From NCBI RefSeq assembly GCF_004348825.1, contig NZ_SMJU01000008.1:248001-312000 (forward strand): a stretch of DNA of 64,000 nucleotides, in the 5' to 3' direction. Each line of letters opens with the position of its first letter. The stretch's first letter is position 1. This DNA comes from Arundinibacter roseus (lineage in GTDB: Bacteria; Bacteroidota; Bacteroidia; Cytophagales; Spirosomataceae). The notes under the pieces were generated by a model. That model had not been told where the DNA came from and made no database searches. It worked only from the letters and a program-made list of their open reading frames with translations. This document shows, in pieces, positions 1-9,057 of the stretch. The translations under genes and the position numbers were made by a program.

Positions 1-833
1 CACATCACGTGCGGTTCGGTTTGTAGCAACGCACGGCAATCTGCGATCAATCTTGACTTGACAGGCTGCAATTCAGGGGGATCAAAAGCAGCCATAAGTC
101 GGGCCACGTGGTAGATGATCAGCGCCGTGTGCGGGTACTGATGCGCACAGCGAAACGGTTCCCGCAAGTAACGCCTGGTTTCGACCACCGACCGAATGTA
201 CGTCAGGCTGTCTTGGTCATGGTCATTGAGGGGAAGTTTACGCTCAAAAATCAGGTAGAGCATATTGCTCAGTACACAGGCATCGAACTCTATGTACATG
301 TTTTTGCCAAACCAGGTGGAGTACGCGCGCAGGGGTTTATATTCCGGATAGGTATTGCGTATCCACTGCCTGTGGCCGTTGGCGTGTTGAGTCAATTTTT
401 GTTTAAGCCAAAGCAGTTCATCCCCGGACGGTGCCGTCGTCAGGTACACAAAAGCGGTATCGTCCAGGTCGTCGGGAATACGAAAATGTTCAAAATGCCG
501 GAACAGATAGCCATTCGGAAAGTGTCGTGAGGGCTTGGTTTTCCAAAAATTATAGGTTTTTAAACCGTCTTTGTTTTTAAAATCTTCGTAGTTGGGCGTC
601 ACCTTGTCCACAACCTTTCGAATTCTTTCCTGATAAACTTCTGGTAAATCGTGGAAAATTTTCTGTAAGGTAAAGCAGATAATTGTAGAAAAAAACAGCG
701 TGGTATCCGGACGAGAGTAACCGATCAAATCATTGGAACGATGGGCAGGAAAAAGCCCCGCCGGAAAAATGGCTGTTCCTGCCGACTGCTCATTTTCAAT
801 CTTACGAATAAAAAAGTCTATCAAACTACTCAT
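1..833 (-). CDS. Hypothetical protein, alpha/alpha-toroid-like, 3' end outside window
   Basis: The frame is open on the minus strand from an ATG at 833 to the window edge (277 codons, no stop), so the C-terminus is missing. There is no signal peptide. The protein is rich in aromatic and charged residues and carries the motif PDDLDDTAFVYL near residue 118. DxDD followed by TA recalls the catalytic DxDDTA motif of class II terpene cyclases and related alpha/alpha-toroid proteins. That similarity is my inference from a short motif, and the other QW-type repeats of that family are not evident. It could equally be a conserved protein of unknown function. It is divergent from the barrel protein that starts at 909. 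Confidence 0.6.
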   Translation of the reverse strand, partial: MSSLIDFFIRKIENEQSAGTAIFPAGLFPAHRSNDLIGYSRPDTTLFFSTIICFTLQKIFHDLPEVYQERIRKVVDKVTPNYEDFKNKDGLKTYNFWKTKPSRHFPNGYLFRHFEHFRIPDDLDDTAFVYLTTAPSGDELLWLKQKLTQHANGHRQWIRNTYPEYKPLRAYSTWFGKNMYIEFDACVLSNMLYLIFERKLPLNDHDQDSLTYIRSVVETRRYLREPFRCAHQYPHTALIIYHVARLMAAFDPPELQPVKSRLIADCRALLQTEPHVM

Positions 834-908
834 ATTCAGTTATTTATAAAATTGGCACAGAAATTGTTTAAAACTAAATAACTCTGAACCCATTTATGTA
901 TTTCTGCT

Positions 909-1628
909 ATGAAACGACTACTACTTCTGTTTGGAATTGCGGCAATCTTTACCGGAAAAGCCAGTGCGCAACAATCGTTTATTTTATCAAGAATTGACCA
1001 TAGAGGCTTTATAAATGTAACGGCAGGTAACAGTATGCCTACATTTTCGGTCTTTGGTAAAAACTCTCAAAACCTCATGGGCAATGGTCAGTCAGCGCAG
1101 GCTTCGATGGGTTATCGGTTTGGGCGACTACTCGGCATTGCCGGTTCGTATTCGTACAAGACCAATACCATTCGTAAGGATGTCATGATTCATTCGCTCG
1201 CCAACGATCTCGAATCTACCTGGAATGCACAAGCCACCAACTGTACCTTTCAAAGCCTGATGGTGGGACCTCTGCTCAGCGTACCTGCCGGACGATTCAT
1301 CTTTGATTTCCAACTTTCAGGTGGACTGGCGCAGGCCAAAAGTTCGCACATGGAAATGAATACCGAGTATCAGCAAATACCGCTAACTTTCACAACGCCT
1401 TCCAAAACCACCCGCGCTTTGGCGGCAGGAGCTGGTTTTACGGCCCGTTTCAAACTCAACCGTTGGCTGGCGCTTCAGGCCACGGCGCAGTACATCACGG
1501 CAGATCTGAAATATGACAATCTTGTTCAGGAAATTCAGGTTGGTTCGCAGCTTTCTACCGAAATCCTGCCGTCCAGCCAACCAACCGGATTGCTGACGCT
1601 AGGTGGTGGATTTAGCTTTTTGTTTTAG
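909..1628 (+). CDS. Outer-membrane beta-barrel-like protein
   Basis: The product has 239 residues, with a classic signal peptide (MKRLLLLFGIAAIFTGKASA, cleavage before QQ). The mature part alternates short polar and aromatic strands, contains repeated segments such as GYRFGRLLGIAGSYSY and GAGFTARFKLNRWLALQATAQY, and ends in a terminal Phe (GGGFSFLF). This is the usual look of Bacteroidota 8-strand outer-membrane barrel proteins (OMP_b-brl type). The function is unknown. It is a single gene, and its stop codon lies inside the hairpin at 1623-1657. Confidence 0.75.
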   Translation: MKRLLLLFGIAAIFTGKASAQQSFILSRIDHRGFINVTAGNSMPTFSVFGKNSQNLMGNGQSAQASMGYRFGRLLGIAGSYSYKTNTIRKDVMIHSLANDLESTWNAQATNCTFQSLMVGPLLSVPAGRFIFDFQLSGGLAQAKSSHMEMNTEYQQIPLTFTTPSKTTRALAAGAGFTARFKLNRWLALQATAQYITADLKYDNLVQEIQVGSQLSTEILPSSQPTGLLTLGGGFSFLF

Positions 1629-1657
1629 GGTAAAAGTTTTACATTTTTCCCCTAAAA
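1623..1657. terminator. Hairpin between convergent genes
   Basis: Outer arms TTTTAGGG (1623-1630) and CCCTAAAA (1650-1657) enclose a second small palindrome, gtaaaa/ttttac. The hairpin lies between the convergent barrel gene and antiporter gene. It has no long T-tract, so it is probably a weak bidirectional terminator. Confidence 0.4.
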
Positions 1658-1682
1658 CAAACATAAAACGCCTTTCTCTGGC

Positions 1683-2930
1683 TCACAACCCATATTTAAC
1701 TTTGATCTGCTTGACAATTGGCCCAAGGGTAAGCCCCTGAATAAGAATTGAAAATATCACAACGGAATACGTAATTGATAATATTATTCCACGGTCCATA
1801 GCCAACGGTAGCGACAGCGCCAACGCGATGGAAATTCCTCCGCGCAGCCCACCCCAGGTCATAATAAGCGGCGTGCGAGGCATAAAATTTACGGATCGGC
1901 GCAAGAACAAAATTGGCAAATAAACCGACACGAAGCGGGCTGCCAAACCAATGACAATGCCAACAAGGCCTGCAATCCAGTAATTTTCCAAAAAAGGAAT
2001 AATGACCATTTCCAGGCCAATCAAAACAAACAAAAGCGCATTGAGCGATTCGTCCACGAGCTCCCAAAATTTATCCAGATACTCGACCGTTTCGCTGGAC
2101 ATAGCCTCTGCCCGTCCTCGGTTTCCTATAAAAAGTCCGGCTACTACAACCGCTAATGGCCCCGAAAAATGAAGAGCCGAAGCAAGGGAGTAACCGCCCA
2201 TTACAAGTGCCAGCGAGAGCAGTACTTCCGTTTGGTAATGGTCAATGGAACGCATCAGCAGATAGGTGATATACCCCAGGCCAAAACCCAGGACAATTCC
2301 GCCACCTACTTCTTCGCCAAATAGTAAAGCCACTTCGGCGGGAGTTACCTCCGTTGGGCCTAAGGTGGCAATTTGCAGGATTGTGAGAAAAATGACAACA
2401 CCCACACCGTCATTAAACAGCGACTCGCCGGTTACTACAATTTCGAGTTTTTTAGGAATTTTAGCTTCTTTCAAAATCCCGAGAACGGCAATAGGATCCG
2501 TGGGCGAAAGCAGTGCTCCGAGCAGCAGACAATGAATGAATGGCAATTGAAAACCTAAAATGGGCAGAATATAAAAAAAGAGCCCGCCCATCAAAAACGT
2601 TGATATCAGAACTCCCAACGTAGCAAAGCTTAGGATACTCCACTTTTGCTCCCGCATCAGGTCCATGTCGGTATGCAGGGCACCTGCAAAAAGCAGAAAA
2701 CTCAGCAGGACTTCCAGCAGTACCTGCGGGAAATCTATATTACTGATTAACAGCGTAACTTCTTCAAGGACAAAGGTATTAAACTGCCCCACAATCATAA
2801 TCAGAATTGAACTGATGAGCGCGATCAGCATGAGGCCGATGGTGGTTGGGAGTTTTAAAAACCTAAAATTGACATAGGCAAACAAGGCGCAAATGGTGGT
2901 CAGAATGGCAATTATGGTAAATAGATCCAT
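1683..2930 (-). CDS. Na+(K+)/H+ antiporter, CPA1 family
   Basis: The product has 415 residues and about 12 hydrophobic membrane segments. Family motifs are visible: LLGALLSPTDPIAVLGILKE, GESLFNDGVGVVIF (the electroneutral-type Asn-Asp pair), and near the end GGLRGGISIALALSLP. Known members of this family (NhaP/NHE-like) exchange cytoplasmic Na+ or K+ for protons across the inner membrane. The length fits a protein without a cytoplasmic RCK/TrkA-C tail. It is a single gene, separated from the upstream acyl-CoA dehydrogenase by a strong terminator. In this organism it could work alongside the sodium gradient made by the Nqr complex at 41-48 kb; that link is inference. Confidence 0.9.
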   Translation of the reverse strand: MDLFTIIAILTTICALFAYVNFRFLKLPTTIGLMLIALISSILIMIVGQFNTFVLEEVTLLISNIDFPQVLLEVLLSFLLFAGALHTDMDLMREQKWSILSFATLGVLISTFLMGGLFFYILPILGFQLPFIHCLLLGALLSPTDPIAVLGILKEAKIPKKLEIVVTGESLFNDGVGVVIFLTILQIATLGPTEVTPAEVALLFGEEVGGGIVLGFGLGYITYLLMRSIDHYQTEVLLSLALVMGGYSLASALHFSGPLAVVVAGLFIGNRGRAEAMSSETVEYLDKFWELVDESLNALLFVLIGLEMVIIPFLENYWIAGLVGIVIGLAARFVSVYLPILFLRRSVNFMPRTPLIMTWGGLRGGISIALALSLPLAMDRGIILSITYSVVIFSILIQGLTLGPIVKQIKVKYGL

Positions 2931-3101
2931 CAGTAAACGAGGTTTTGCTTGACGTATTTTTTCTTTTTAAACAGACCAAATATAGGGCATTTATCTTGGG
3001 CAACTTTCTTTTAATTCCTGAATTGTTTATTGATTGCGGGCAGATCAGGCTATCAGAATTTCTGACAAAAAATAAATATTCAGGTTTTACACAAAAATAA
3101 A

Positions 3102-3120
3102 ACCCCGCCAAAAGCGGGGT
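3102..3120 (-). terminator. Rho-independent terminator after the acyl-CoA dehydrogenase gene
   Basis: A 7-bp GC-rich stem ACCCCGC/GCGGGGT with a 5-base loop is followed on the minus strand by TTTATTTTT. It lies about 85 bp beyond the stop codon of the acyl-CoA dehydrogenase gene and upstream of the antiporter gene. Confidence 0.85.
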
Positions 3121-3205
3121 CTATTTTTCTTATCAATGGTTTTAGTTGTTGTTGTTGAGAAAACCTGTATATAGTTTAGGTTAAGAAAATACGTGATTTA
3201 TCAAA

Positions 3206-5002
3206 TTAAAGAATGACTTCTTTTCCAGTTTCCAGCGTCAGCACTTCGGTATCTAATAACCTCGTAGCGAGCCCTTTGGTTTTGGGAACTTCGTAATGAA
3301 AATAAAATTTCATGGTGTGCAGTTTGCTTTCGTAAAAAGCGTCTTCGGTATCTCCCAGCGTAAGCTGCGCTTTTTTGGCTGCAATTCCCTGTTTTAGCCA
3401 CTGCCAGGCTACCGTCACAATCCCGAACATTTCCATGTAAAGTGTGGCATCCATCAAAAACCGCTCGATGTTGCCCTGCATAGCAAAAGGCAGCAGAGAA
3501 GCCGTTACTTCCTGAATCCGTCCGGTTTCTTTTCTTAGACGTTCAGCATAGGGTTTCAGTTCATCATAAGTTTGGGCTTCTTCGAGCGTTTTGGCAATTT
3601 CTGCAAACAGCAGTCGAGGTGCTTTCCCATTCTTTATGGTCATTTTTCGTCCCAGCAAATCCTGTGATTGAATTCCCGTAGTTCCTTCATAAATAGGGGT
3701 AATCCGAATATCGCGGTACATTTGTTCCAGCGGAAAATCTTCTGTAAATCCATAGCCGCCCAGAACCTGCAAGCCCTCACTTACAGCGCGCACGCCCATT
3801 TCGGTTGGGAAAGTTTTGGCTACGGGCGTCAGTAAATCAAGCAGAAGTTCATAGTTTTCTTTTTCTTCTCCTTCCGTAACGTGTACCAAATCCGACAAAC
3901 GGGCGCATTCCATCAGCAGAGAAAGTGAACCTTCTACTACTGCCTTTTGAAACAGAAGCATCCGCTTCACATCCGGGTGATTGATGATCATCGTTTGCGG
4001 GCTATCCAGCAGATTTTTTTCATTGAGCCGACGGCTCTGAGGACGTTCTTTGGCATATTCCAGCGAAGCATAATAAGCCGCTGAGGCGATAGCCGCCCCT
4101 GTCATACCAACTCCGATCCGGGCTTCATTCATCATCTGAAACATGTAGTTCAGCCCACGGTTGGGTTCTCCCACGAGCCATCCGTAGCAGTTATCTTCCT
4201 CACCCATTGTGAGGTGCATCGCCGGTGTGCCTCGTTGCCCGAGTTTATGATAAATCCCGGTAGAAGCCACGTCGTTATCTACAAAAGTGCCGTCGTCCGT
4301 TAGTCGCGATTTTGGCACCACAAACAACGAAATGCCTTTGGTTCCTTTGGGTGCTCCCTTGATTCGCGCCAGCATCAGGTGCACGACGTTATCCACGGCA
4401 TCGTGGTCACCCGCCGAAATAAACACCTTTTGACCCTTTATCAGGTACGATCCATTTTCAAGTGGCTCGGCAGAGGTCGTGATGTCCGACAGTGAGCTTC
4501 CTGCCTGCGGTTCGGTCAGAGCCATGGTACCTTGCCATTTCCCGCTCAATAAATGGGGTACATAGGTAGAAATGAGGTTTTCGGAGCCAAAGGTAGTAAT
4601 CAGATTAGCCGCGCCCGACGTCAGGCCGATGTACATCATGCCGTTATTGGCTGCCATTTTTATAAAGCCCATGCACGAACCAATCAGTTCGGGTAATTGC
4701 TGCCCTCCCTGTTCAAACGGGAAACTTGCGCCAATAAGCCCGGCATCGCCCACGGCCGTAAGAAATTCTTTTATTTTTGGATGAACCGTTACTTTTCCGG
4801 CCTTCAATTCCGGCTGATTTCGGTCCACATCACGATAATACGGATACATGAGCGTGTCAGCAATATGCGTAGCTGAGTCCAGCACCATGTCAAAAGTCTC
4901 GCGATCATGCGCCTCAAAGTAAGGATATTTTGTTAGCTCGGTAGCATGAAATACTTCGTATAATAGAAAGTCAAGATTTCGTCTGCTGAAATAGGTTGCC
5001 AT
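3206..5002 (-). CDS. Acyl-CoA dehydrogenase, long DmdC-like type
   Basis: The product has 598 residues, about 200 more than classical short-chain acyl-CoA dehydrogenases. The short N-terminal domain (about 1-35) and the C-terminal extension are those of the long subgroup that includes DmdC (3-methylmercaptopropionyl-CoA dehydrogenase). Central FAD-domain motifs are present: LTEPQAGSSLSDI, GQKVFISAGDHD, and the catalytic-glutamate region PIYEGTTGIQSQDLLGRK. These enzymes introduce the 2,3-double bond into acyl-CoA and pass electrons to ETF. The true substrate cannot be read from sequence. It is a single gene, with a candidate promoter and an inverted-repeat operator just upstream (5042-5070) that suggest control by a TetR-type fatty-acid regulator. 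Confidence 0.9.
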   Translation of the reverse strand: MATYFSRRNLDFLLYEVFHATELTKYPYFEAHDRETFDMVLDSATHIADTLMYPYYRDVDRNQPELKAGKVTVHPKIKEFLTAVGDAGLIGASFPFEQGGQQLPELIGSCMGFIKMAANNGMMYIGLTSGAANLITTFGSENLISTYVPHLLSGKWQGTMALTEPQAGSSLSDITTSAEPLENGSYLIKGQKVFISAGDHDAVDNVVHLMLARIKGAPKGTKGISLFVVPKSRLTDDGTFVDNDVASTGIYHKLGQRGTPAMHLTMGEEDNCYGWLVGEPNRGLNYMFQMMNEARIGVGMTGAAIASAAYYASLEYAKERPQSRRLNEKNLLDSPQTMIINHPDVKRMLLFQKAVVEGSLSLLMECARLSDLVHVTEGEEKENYELLLDLLTPVAKTFPTEMGVRAVSEGLQVLGGYGFTEDFPLEQMYRDIRITPIYEGTTGIQSQDLLGRKMTIKNGKAPRLLFAEIAKTLEEAQTYDELKPYAERLRKETGRIQEVTASLLPFAMQGNIERFLMDATLYMEMFGIVTVAWQWLKQGIAAKKAQLTLGDTEDAFYESKLHTMKFYFHYEVPKTKGLATRLLDTEVLTLETGKEVIL

Positions 5003-5041
5003 GAATTTATAGGAGCTAAATTATAAGGTCTATTTTAATAG

Positions 5042-5055
5042 GTATGCAAGCATAC
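5042..5055. promoter_or_regulatory. Inverted-repeat operator, acyl-CoA dehydrogenase
   Basis: GTATGC-aa-GCATAC is a perfect 6+6 inverted repeat with a 2-base spacer. It sits about 40 bp upstream of the ATG and just downstream of the -7 box at 5063-5070, over the expected transcription start. This is a repressor position. The regulator is not in the window. Confidence 0.5.
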
Positions 5056-5062
5056 TATTAGT

Positions 5063-5070
5063 CAAATATA
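5063..5070 (-). promoter_or_regulatory. Bacteroidota -7 box TATATTTG
   Basis: Read on the minus strand, the sequence fits TAnnTTTG exactly and lies 61 bases before the acyl-CoA dehydrogenase ATG. No good -33 TTTG is present at the usual distance, so activity is uncertain. Confidence 0.45.
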
Positions 5071-5213
5071 CAATTCCTTTTTAAAATATCTGCGTTTTGT
5101 ACTATTTTTTGAAAAAAATTGAGAATATCCTTCTTTTCAGGCGTTTTACCTTCACCACATTTTGAGTACATTGGCACTGAATTTGTAAAATTCTCCTGGA
5201 AACAATCAAGAAA

Positions 5214-7610
5214 ATGAAGCGAGCGCAGGTTTGGATGTGGTGGATGATCCTGGTTTTTTGTGGGCTGGCAGGCACTGCTCATGGCGCACATATTGTTGGA
5301 GGGAACATTACGCTAAATCCAAAAACCGGGAGTCCGGGCTTCTACACGGTCTGTGTAGTTCTTTACTACGACGCCAACAGTACCGACCCAAACGCAGAAC
5401 AGAGTGAGCTTACTGTTTCTTTTTTCAGGAAACGGGATAACGCCCGCCAACAGGATTTGCGTCTGAAACTTGTCAGCAAAGAGCCGCTCGCATTTACAAA
5501 CCCCGGCTGTGCCCAATCCCGAAATCTTGAAATAAATGTGGTGAAGTTTGCCGCAGACATTCGGCTGTCACCCTCGCAATTCGCCGATGCAGAAGGTTAC
5601 TATTTGAGCTGGGAGCGCTGCTGTCGTAGCGGAGATGTCAGTAATCTGAAAGGTGCCGGAACGTCTTCATTGGTCCTTTACACCGAATTCCCCCCACTCA
5701 GTCAGGTCAATCATAGCCCGGAATTTCGCCCGGCCAACGGAGAGATTTTATGCACAAACACTCCCTACACCTTCGAATCAGGCGCAACAGACGCCGATGG
5801 CGATCGCCTGAGCTATCGTCTTGAAACTCCTTTTAATAGCACGCGCCCACCCTTTGGCATTGATCCACTCGCACCACCCACTACCGGCCCTTATCTCAGA
5901 AGTGAATGGGCCGATGGCTTTCAAACATCAACACCCGTACCGGGCAGTCCCTCGTTTCGGCTCGACCCACAAAGCGGGCAAATTAGTTTTACTCCTACTC
6001 AAACCGGCCTTTTTGTGTATCGGGTTGTGGTGGAAGAATTCAGAAATGGACAAAAAATTGGCGAAGTGCACCGGGACTATCAGCTGCTGGTCATTGACTG
6101 CTCCGACGAAAATCCGCCGCCCGTTTCGCTTACCGAGGCACTTTACCCGCCCGGCACGTCTATTGTTCCGGGTGACACAATCGAGGTGGGCATTTGCAGC
6201 GGCGATACAATTTCCCTAAAAGCCGAGGAAGACAGCCGTTGGTTTTATCAATGGCAGCGCAATGGCGTTAATTTGGATGATGGCGTTGGTCCGGCTATTC
6301 AAATTACGCAGGAAGGAGTCTATTCTGTTGTGAAAACTTTTGCCGACCGCTGTGGCAATGCCAGCGTACTGGGCGAAAAGTTTCGGGTAACGTACCGTTC
6401 TTTGGTGCCTTTGGCCATCACCCCCGGCCCCAAAGCCAGTATTTGTGAGGGTAGTCCGCTGGATTTGGCCGTAAACGCAAACGCACCGGACTGGACTTTT
6501 CAATGGAAAAAAGATGGAGTTTTACTCACCAATGCTACTCAAAATCAATTAAGTGCGATTCAGGAACCGGGTTCATATAGCGTACACGGGTTTCATGTAG
6601 TCAGTGGCTGTGTCAGTGCAGACACCGTAGCGGTAAGTCAAAATCCACGCCCGCCCGCAAACCTCACGGCAAGCAAGCTGGAATTCTGTGAAGGCGATTC
6701 GAGTATGCTGCTAATCAATTCAGGAAGTAATTTAACCTATGTATGGTATCGGGACGATTTCCCGCTTCCTACTGCTTTGTCTGCCTCTCAGGTAGTTTCC
6801 TTGCCAGGTCTTTATTCGGTACTCGTTACGGATACCGCCACGGGCTGTACCCGTCAATCCGATTCGTTGACACTTTTAGTGCGGCCTGTTCCGCAAATTA
6901 CCCTGGATTCAATTCCGGTGCTTTGCGGGCAGGGGTTCGCCCAAATTGACTTGATCGGTACACCCGCAGGTGGCGTTTTTGAGGGCAAAGGAATTACCGG
7001 ATCGTTATTTGACGCATTCGTAGCCGGAATTGGCAGTCATGAAATCACCTATCGGTATACGTCGCCTAATGGCTGCACCGGCACGGCTGCCCAAATGGCA
7101 CAGGTCGTTGCCGCGCCCCGGGCGATTGTAGGAAATGACCGGGTGATTCTGGCAGGCGACAGCGTACAGTTGCGAAGCTCTGTAACCCCCGATGCTATCT
7201 ATGAGTGGACACCCGGAGAAGGGCTAAGCAACACGACAATCGCGCAACCGACCGCCTCACCAGCCCAATCAACCACCTATACACTACGTGTAACAACCGC
7301 AAATGGTTGTTTTTCGGAAAGCCAAATTCGGATTGAAGTTTTGCCCCTCGTAAAAATCCCCAATGGCTTTACACCCAACGGTGATGGCGCCAATGATACC
7401 TGGATTCTGGAAAACAGCGAAGCCTACCCTGCCTGTGAAGTAAGCGTTTTCAATCGATGGGGCAACCGGGTATTTTCGTCCAACGGCTACCAAACGCCCT
7501 GGAATGGGCAGTTTGGGCAGGAAGACCTGCCCGCTGCCACCTATTATTATGTCATCAAACTTCATCCGGACTTACCCGTGCGAAGTGGGAGTATCACGAT
7601 TTTCCGGTAA
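5214..7610 (+). CDS. Large secreted surface protein with gliding-motility-type (T9SS type B) C-terminal domain
   Basis: The product has 798 residues, with a signal peptide (about 1-25) followed by a long multi-domain exported protein. The middle holds PKD/Ig-like repeats, each with paired cysteines and phrases such as ICEGSPLDLAV and FCEGDSSMLLI. The last ~85 residues form a type B sorting domain: IPNGFTPNGDGANDTW, then VFNRWGNRVFSS, then ATYYYVIKL and a basic end (SITIFR). Such proteins are exported by the type IX system and attached to, or released from, the cell surface. The cargo role is unknown; adhesion or gliding is plausible. It is a single gene, divergent from the acyl-CoA dehydrogenase and convergent with the NifU-like gene. 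Confidence 0.85.
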   Translation: MKRAQVWMWWMILVFCGLAGTAHGAHIVGGNITLNPKTGSPGFYTVCVVLYYDANSTDPNAEQSELTVSFFRKRDNARQQDLRLKLVSKEPLAFTNPGCAQSRNLEINVVKFAADIRLSPSQFADAEGYYLSWERCCRSGDVSNLKGAGTSSLVLYTEFPPLSQVNHSPEFRPANGEILCTNTPYTFESGATDADGDRLSYRLETPFNSTRPPFGIDPLAPPTTGPYLRSEWADGFQTSTPVPGSPSFRLDPQSGQISFTPTQTGLFVYRVVVEEFRNGQKIGEVHRDYQLLVIDCSDENPPPVSLTEALYPPGTSIVPGDTIEVGICSGDTISLKAEEDSRWFYQWQRNGVNLDDGVGPAIQITQEGVYSVVKTFADRCGNASVLGEKFRVTYRSLVPLAITPGPKASICEGSPLDLAVNANAPDWTFQWKKDGVLLTNATQNQLSAIQEPGSYSVHGFHVVSGCVSADTVAVSQNPRPPANLTASKLEFCEGDSSMLLINSGSNLTYVWYRDDFPLPTALSASQVVSLPGLYSVLVTDTATGCTRQSDSLTLLVRPVPQITLDSIPVLCGQGFAQIDLIGTPAGGVFEGKGITGSLFDAFVAGIGSHEITYRYTSPNGCTGTAAQMAQVVAAPRAIVGNDRVILAGDSVQLRSSVTPDAIYEWTPGEGLSNTTIAQPTASPAQSTTYTLRVTTANGCFSESQIRIEVLPLVKIPNGFTPNGDGANDTWILENSEAYPACEVSVFNRWGNRVFSSNGYQTPWNGQFGQEDLPAATYYYVIKLHPDLPVRSGSITIFR

Positions 7611-7632
7611 CAAAAAAGCTTATTTTTCCTGC

Positions 7633-8229
7633 TTAAACTCCCTCGGCTACTACGGTTTTAACTCCCGGCACCATGCGGGTCAGAAGATTTTCGATACCCG
7701 CTTTTAGCGTTAAGGTAGAAGACGGACAGCCGCTGCACGAGCCCTGCAATAAAACTTTAACTGCACCTGATTCTTCATCATATGAATGAAAATTGATGGC
7801 TCCACCGTCAGATTCTACCGCCGGGCGCACGTATTGATCAAGCACCGCTTTGATCTTCTGCACAGATTCCGTGTCGTTTGCGTCAACGATCAGCGTATTG
7901 TTCTCGATGGTCTGCGGCTCAAATACCGGCTGATTTTCGTCAAAATATATTTTAAGGAATTTCTTGGTATCCGGCAGCACTTCCTCCCAGGGCAAATCTT
8001 CGGACTTGGTGATCGTAATAAAATTGCTGGCAATAAAAACCCGCTGTACGTGCGGAAACTGAAATAAATCAGCCGCCAGGGGAGACGCTTTGCCGGGTTC
8101 GAGGGCGGCTGCCTGTGAAGGATAGTCAAACGATAGACCGTCGGGAACCAATTCAAAATTCAGGACAAATTTCATTGAATTCGGATTGGGACTCAACTCC
8201 GTATAAATATAAATTGGACGCGCTAACAT
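7633..8229 (-). CDS. NifU-like Fe-S scaffold/carrier protein (Nfu type)
   Basis: The product has 198 residues from the ATG at 8229. The reading frame stays open to 8364, but that stretch contains the rpmA terminator, so the shorter start is chosen. The N-terminal half (IYTELSPNPNSMKFVLN) is the Nfu N-domain. The C-terminal half is the NifU C-domain with the cluster-binding motif GSCSGCPSS (Cys165, Cys168) and the conserved VESDGGAINFHSY. Nfu proteins accept a [4Fe-4S] cluster and deliver it to target enzymes in the cytoplasm. The window's Nqr complex (NqrF 2Fe-2S) shows a local need for iron-sulfur chemistry, but no functional link is proved. Confidence 0.9.
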   Translation of the reverse strand: MLARPIYIYTELSPNPNSMKFVLNFELVPDGLSFDYPSQAAALEPGKASPLAADLFQFPHVQRVFIASNFITITKSEDLPWEEVLPDTKKFLKIYFDENQPVFEPQTIENNTLIVDANDTESVQKIKAVLDQYVRPAVESDGGAINFHSYDEESGAVKVLLQGSCSGCPSSTLTLKAGIENLLTRMVPGVKTVVAEGV

Positions 8230-8312
8230 ATGTTTTCGATGGGGTAATAAAGTAAAAGGATTGTTTATATCTTCCAGAGAACACCAAAAGGGCGGATTTG
8301 GTTTATACGCAA

Positions 8313-8338
8313 AAAAGCCCGCATCGGAGCGGGCTTTT
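8313..8338 (-). terminator. Terminator of the rplU-rpmA operon
   Basis: The perfect stem AAAAGCCCGC/GCGGGCTTTT with a 6-base loop (atcgga) ends in a U-tract on the minus strand. It lies about 40 bp beyond the rpmA stop codon. Confidence 0.85.
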
Positions 8339-8378
8339 CTTTCGGCAAAAAATATTTTATCCAAAAGTTGATAAAAAC

Positions 8379-8651
8379 TTATGCTTCTGCGGCAACAACT
8401 ACGGGTTCGATAGAAACGTATGATTTGTTACCTGCTTTTTTCTTAAATACCACGTGGCCGTCTACAAGAGCGAACAACGTATGATCCCGGCCAACACCTA
8501 CGTTGCGGCCTGGGTTGTGTTTTGTACCGCGCTGACGAACAATAATGTTACCAGCTTTGGCTACCTGACCTCCAAAAAGTTTTACGCCAAGGCGCTTACT
8601 CATTGAATCCCGGCCGTTTTTGGAGCTACCTACACCTTTCTTATGTGCCAT
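8379..8651 (-). CDS. rpmA: 50S ribosomal protein L27
   Basis: The product has 90 residues, starting [16 protein letters not shown] and containing [10 protein letters not shown] and [26 protein letters not shown] split over its middle. These are diagnostic of L27, which sits near the peptidyl-transferase centre of the large subunit. The N-terminus begins directly at the mature MAHKKG, so no Firmicutes-type cleaved leader is present. It follows rplU by about 54 bp and shares its promoter and terminator. Confidence 0.98.
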   Translation of the reverse strand: MAHKKGVGSSKNGRDSMSKRLGVKLFGGQVAKAGNIIVRQRGTKHNPGRNVGVGRDHTLFALVDGHVVFKKKAGNKSYVSIEPVVVAAEA

Positions 8652-8705
8652 GTTTTCTTTGTATTTATCTGATACGTAATTTCTTAACCTAAAAAACTCC
8701 TAAAC

Positions 8706-9017
8706 TTAAAAAATGATCTCGTCGATCCGGATTTTAGTCAGATACTGACGGTGTCCGTTTTTAACGCGATATCCTTTCCGGCGTTTCTTTTTGAAGATGA
8801 TGATCTTCTCCCCTTTCAGGTGCTCAATAATGGTTGCGTTTACAGAGGCACCTGCCAATACAGGAGCGCCAATCTGAATCGTGCCTTCGTTATCAACGAG
8901 TAGGACTTTGTCGAATACAAGTGCAGCGTCCGCGTCACCTTCAAGCCTATGCGTGAAGACTTCGCGACCCTTCTCAACTTTAAATTGCTGACCTGCGATT
9001 TCTACGATTGCGTACAT
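8706..9017 (-). CDS. rplU: 50S ribosomal protein L21
   Basis: The product has 103 residues. MYAIVEIAGQQFKVEKG at the start, GEKIIIFKKKRRKGYRVKNG in the middle and RQYLTKIRIDEI at the end identify L21, which binds 23S rRNA in the large subunit. It is the first gene of the rplU-rpmA operon, with a well-formed promoter at 9058-9088. Confidence 0.98.
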   Translation of the reverse strand: MYAIVEIAGQQFKVEKGREVFTHRLEGDADAALVFDKVLLVDNEGTIQIGAPVLAGASVNATIIEHLKGEKIIIFKKKRRKGYRVKNGHRQYLTKIRIDEIIF

Positions 9018-9057
9018 GGTTATAAATTCGTTAAACTTCGTTTTTTGAAATGAGGTG

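Noticed and set aside
108-530. Plus-strand frame of 140 codons
   Set aside because: It lies antisense to the partial minus-strand gene at 1-833, which is open to the window edge and has protein-like composition. The plus frame has no family.
8230-8364. N-terminal extension of the NifU-like gene
   Set aside because: The extension spans the rpmA terminator hairpin and lacks homology to Nfu N-termini, whereas MLARPIYIYTELSPNPNSM starts exactly at the conserved domain.
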